Assembly: GCF_007754155.1 (NCBI RefSeq)
Contig: NZ_CP037423.1
Span: forward strand, 1 to 64,000
Source of the DNA: Stieleria neptunia
GTDB lineage: Bacteria; Planctomycetota; Planctomycetia; Pirellulales; Pirellulaceae
Length of the DNA: 64,000 bases
Reading direction: 5' to 3'
Shown here: in pieces, positions 63,148-64,000 of the stretch
Position numbering within the stretch: position 1 is the stretch's first letter
Layout: every line of letters begins with the position of its first letter
Notes under the pieces: generated by a model
Seen by the model: only the letters and a program-made list of their open reading frames with translations
Told to the model about the DNA's origin: nothing
Database searches by the model: none
Program-made: the position numbers and the translations under genes

Positions 63148-64000
63148 CTAAAATGGCAATCGTTTTAGCATTCGAAGCCCGAAACGCCCGTAGTCTTGGG
63201 CGTCCACGTCGCCGTCTCCGTCGCTGTCGAATTGTATGTCATAGCCGGGTTCGCCGACCGACTTCATAAACGTCTGTCCGAAACGTTGATAGTCTTGTCC
63301 ATCAACGTCACGGTCACCATCTCGATCCCCGAACAGCCGAAAGAACCGGTCGGCCTCTTCATCACCGAACGTCAATGGACTTTCCATGAACAAGTCAAAC
63401 TCTTGCGATTTGATCAAGGCAGGATCGATTTCCAGCAGGTAATTCCCGTCGGCAAGGGAGTTCTGACTGTTGAGCATGGTGTCGACCGACACGCCGGGGT
63501 CAAACAACAGGCTGACGGTCGAGACGTTGCCGTTGGGGCCCGGTTGCGTGTGTACCGAGTAGCGTACCGAATCGAGAATCTGGTGGGTGTCGCGATTGGT
63601 GATTTTGAATGCCGAGGGCGAGGTCACATCAATGGGTGAGTCAAAGAAGATCGCAACGTAGCTGAGGACCGATCGGGAGCCGATGGTGATGTGTTCAACC
63701 TGCGGCGCTCGAGCTTGGAAACCTTCGAAGGCGCCGATGTCGATCCGTCCGTCGTCCACCCGGGTGTATCCGTTACCGCGTTGATCGTGCAAGGGCACCG
63801 CTGCGATGCCCGCGGAGGCAGCCGGGTCGCCCTGATTGAGTGCCGGGCTGTTGTTATAGGGCGCGTGCGTCTTGGTCGGCCCGCCATTGTCCTGCAACGG
63901 CGCCAAGCCGGGATCTTGAACCCAGATTTGGTCGCCCGGTTGGTCGAACACGGCATCGGTTTGGCTGATGCCGATCAAGTTGTATCCGCCGCTGAGAATC
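63148..64000 (-). CDS. C-terminal part of a large dockerin-bearing surface protein
   Basis: Partial gene; the reading frame continues past the window end with ILSGGYNLIG. Residues near the visible start (LQDNGGPTKTHAPYNNSPA, IDIGAFEG) are the choice-of-anchor or autotransporter-like repeat end seen in giant planctomycete proteins. The C-terminus carries a dockerin type I pair: DRDGDRDVDGQDYQRFGQ and DSDGDGDVDAQDYGRFGL, each a Ca2+-binding loop plus helix. Such tails anchor or sort extracellular proteins. No true start is inside the window. Confidence 0.88.
   Translation of the reverse strand, partial: ILSGGYNLIGISQTDAVFDQPGDQIWVQDPGLAPLQDNGGPTKTHAPYNNSPALNQGDPAASAGIAAVPLHDQRGNGYTRVDDGRIDIGAFEGFQARAPQVEHITIGSRSVLSYVAIFFDSPIDVTSPSAFKITNRDTHQILDSVRYSVHTQPGPNGNVSTVSLLFDPGVSVDTMLNSQNSLADGNYLLEIDPALIKSQEFDLFMESPLTFGDEEADRFFRLFGDRDGDRDVDGQDYQRFGQTFMKSVGEPGYDIQFDSDGDGDVDAQDYGRFGLRMLKRLPF

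Overview
The window looks like chromosomal DNA of a marine planctomycete of the Rhodopirellula/Pirellulaceae type. The evidence is: three secreted sulfatases; a paired DUF1501 protein and large DUF1549/DUF1553 (PSD1-type) cytochrome-like protein; a dockerin-bearing surface protein; a SpoVG carrying a zinc ribbon; a ThiD2-ThiE fusion; moderately GC-rich codon use; and many short palindromic repeats in the intergenic gaps. No rRNA, tRNA, CRISPR array, phage or transposase gene was seen.

Layout. 1-4.4 kb is a replication block: dnaA, a candidate origin in the dnaA-dnaN gap, dnaN, transaldolase, and the DUF721/DciA helicase-loader candidate. 4.5-9.4 kb holds a Ca2+/cation antiporter, a methyltransferase, two small membrane proteins of unknown function and a repeat-rich stretch containing two copies of a 493-bp repeat, one interrupted by a 94-bp hairpin insert. 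9.4-13 kb is a tightly overlapping leftward operon (cobA-hemD fusion, AhpD-like protein, mobA, moeA) linking siroheme and molybdenum cofactor synthesis. 13.2-17.3 kb has rpsT, a DinG-like helicase and recA with a repeat-rich upstream region. 17.4-33.9 kb is housekeeping and secreted functions: DJ-1 protein, sulfatase, DUF971, a DEAD-box helicase, NRDE protein, secreted metallopeptidase, a 32-residue basic protein, fabZ, ruvX, YaiI family, a pteridine-reductase-like SDR, UbiD family and leucyl aminopeptidase.

34-40.8 kb is a leftward Tad/Flp pilus locus: two identical Flp pilins, a possible 36-residue membrane peptide, prepilin peptidase, CpaB, CpaC secretin and CpaE/TadZ. The ATPase (cpaF) and platform genes (tadB, tadC) are absent here. 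41-50 kb carries a lipoprotein, an SGNH hydrolase, two more sulfatases, thiE, recJ and rpmG. 50-58.5 kb has an exonuclease, pepT, ispE, spoVG, an ABC exporter, floA, a BON protein, a small charged protein whose best start is ATC, and a cold-shock protein. 58.5-64 kb holds the DUF1501/PSD1 pair and the end of a large dockerin protein.

The most unusual signals are the ATC-initiated ORF with an ideally placed Shine-Dalgarno, the precise hairpin insertion in one repeat copy, a mini-hairpin family whose stems appear to covary and which supplies stop codons, the duplicated pilin-plus-upstream unit, and a DinG homologue lacking one Fe-S cysteine. All functional statements rest on motif recognition from the translated sequence; no database search was run.
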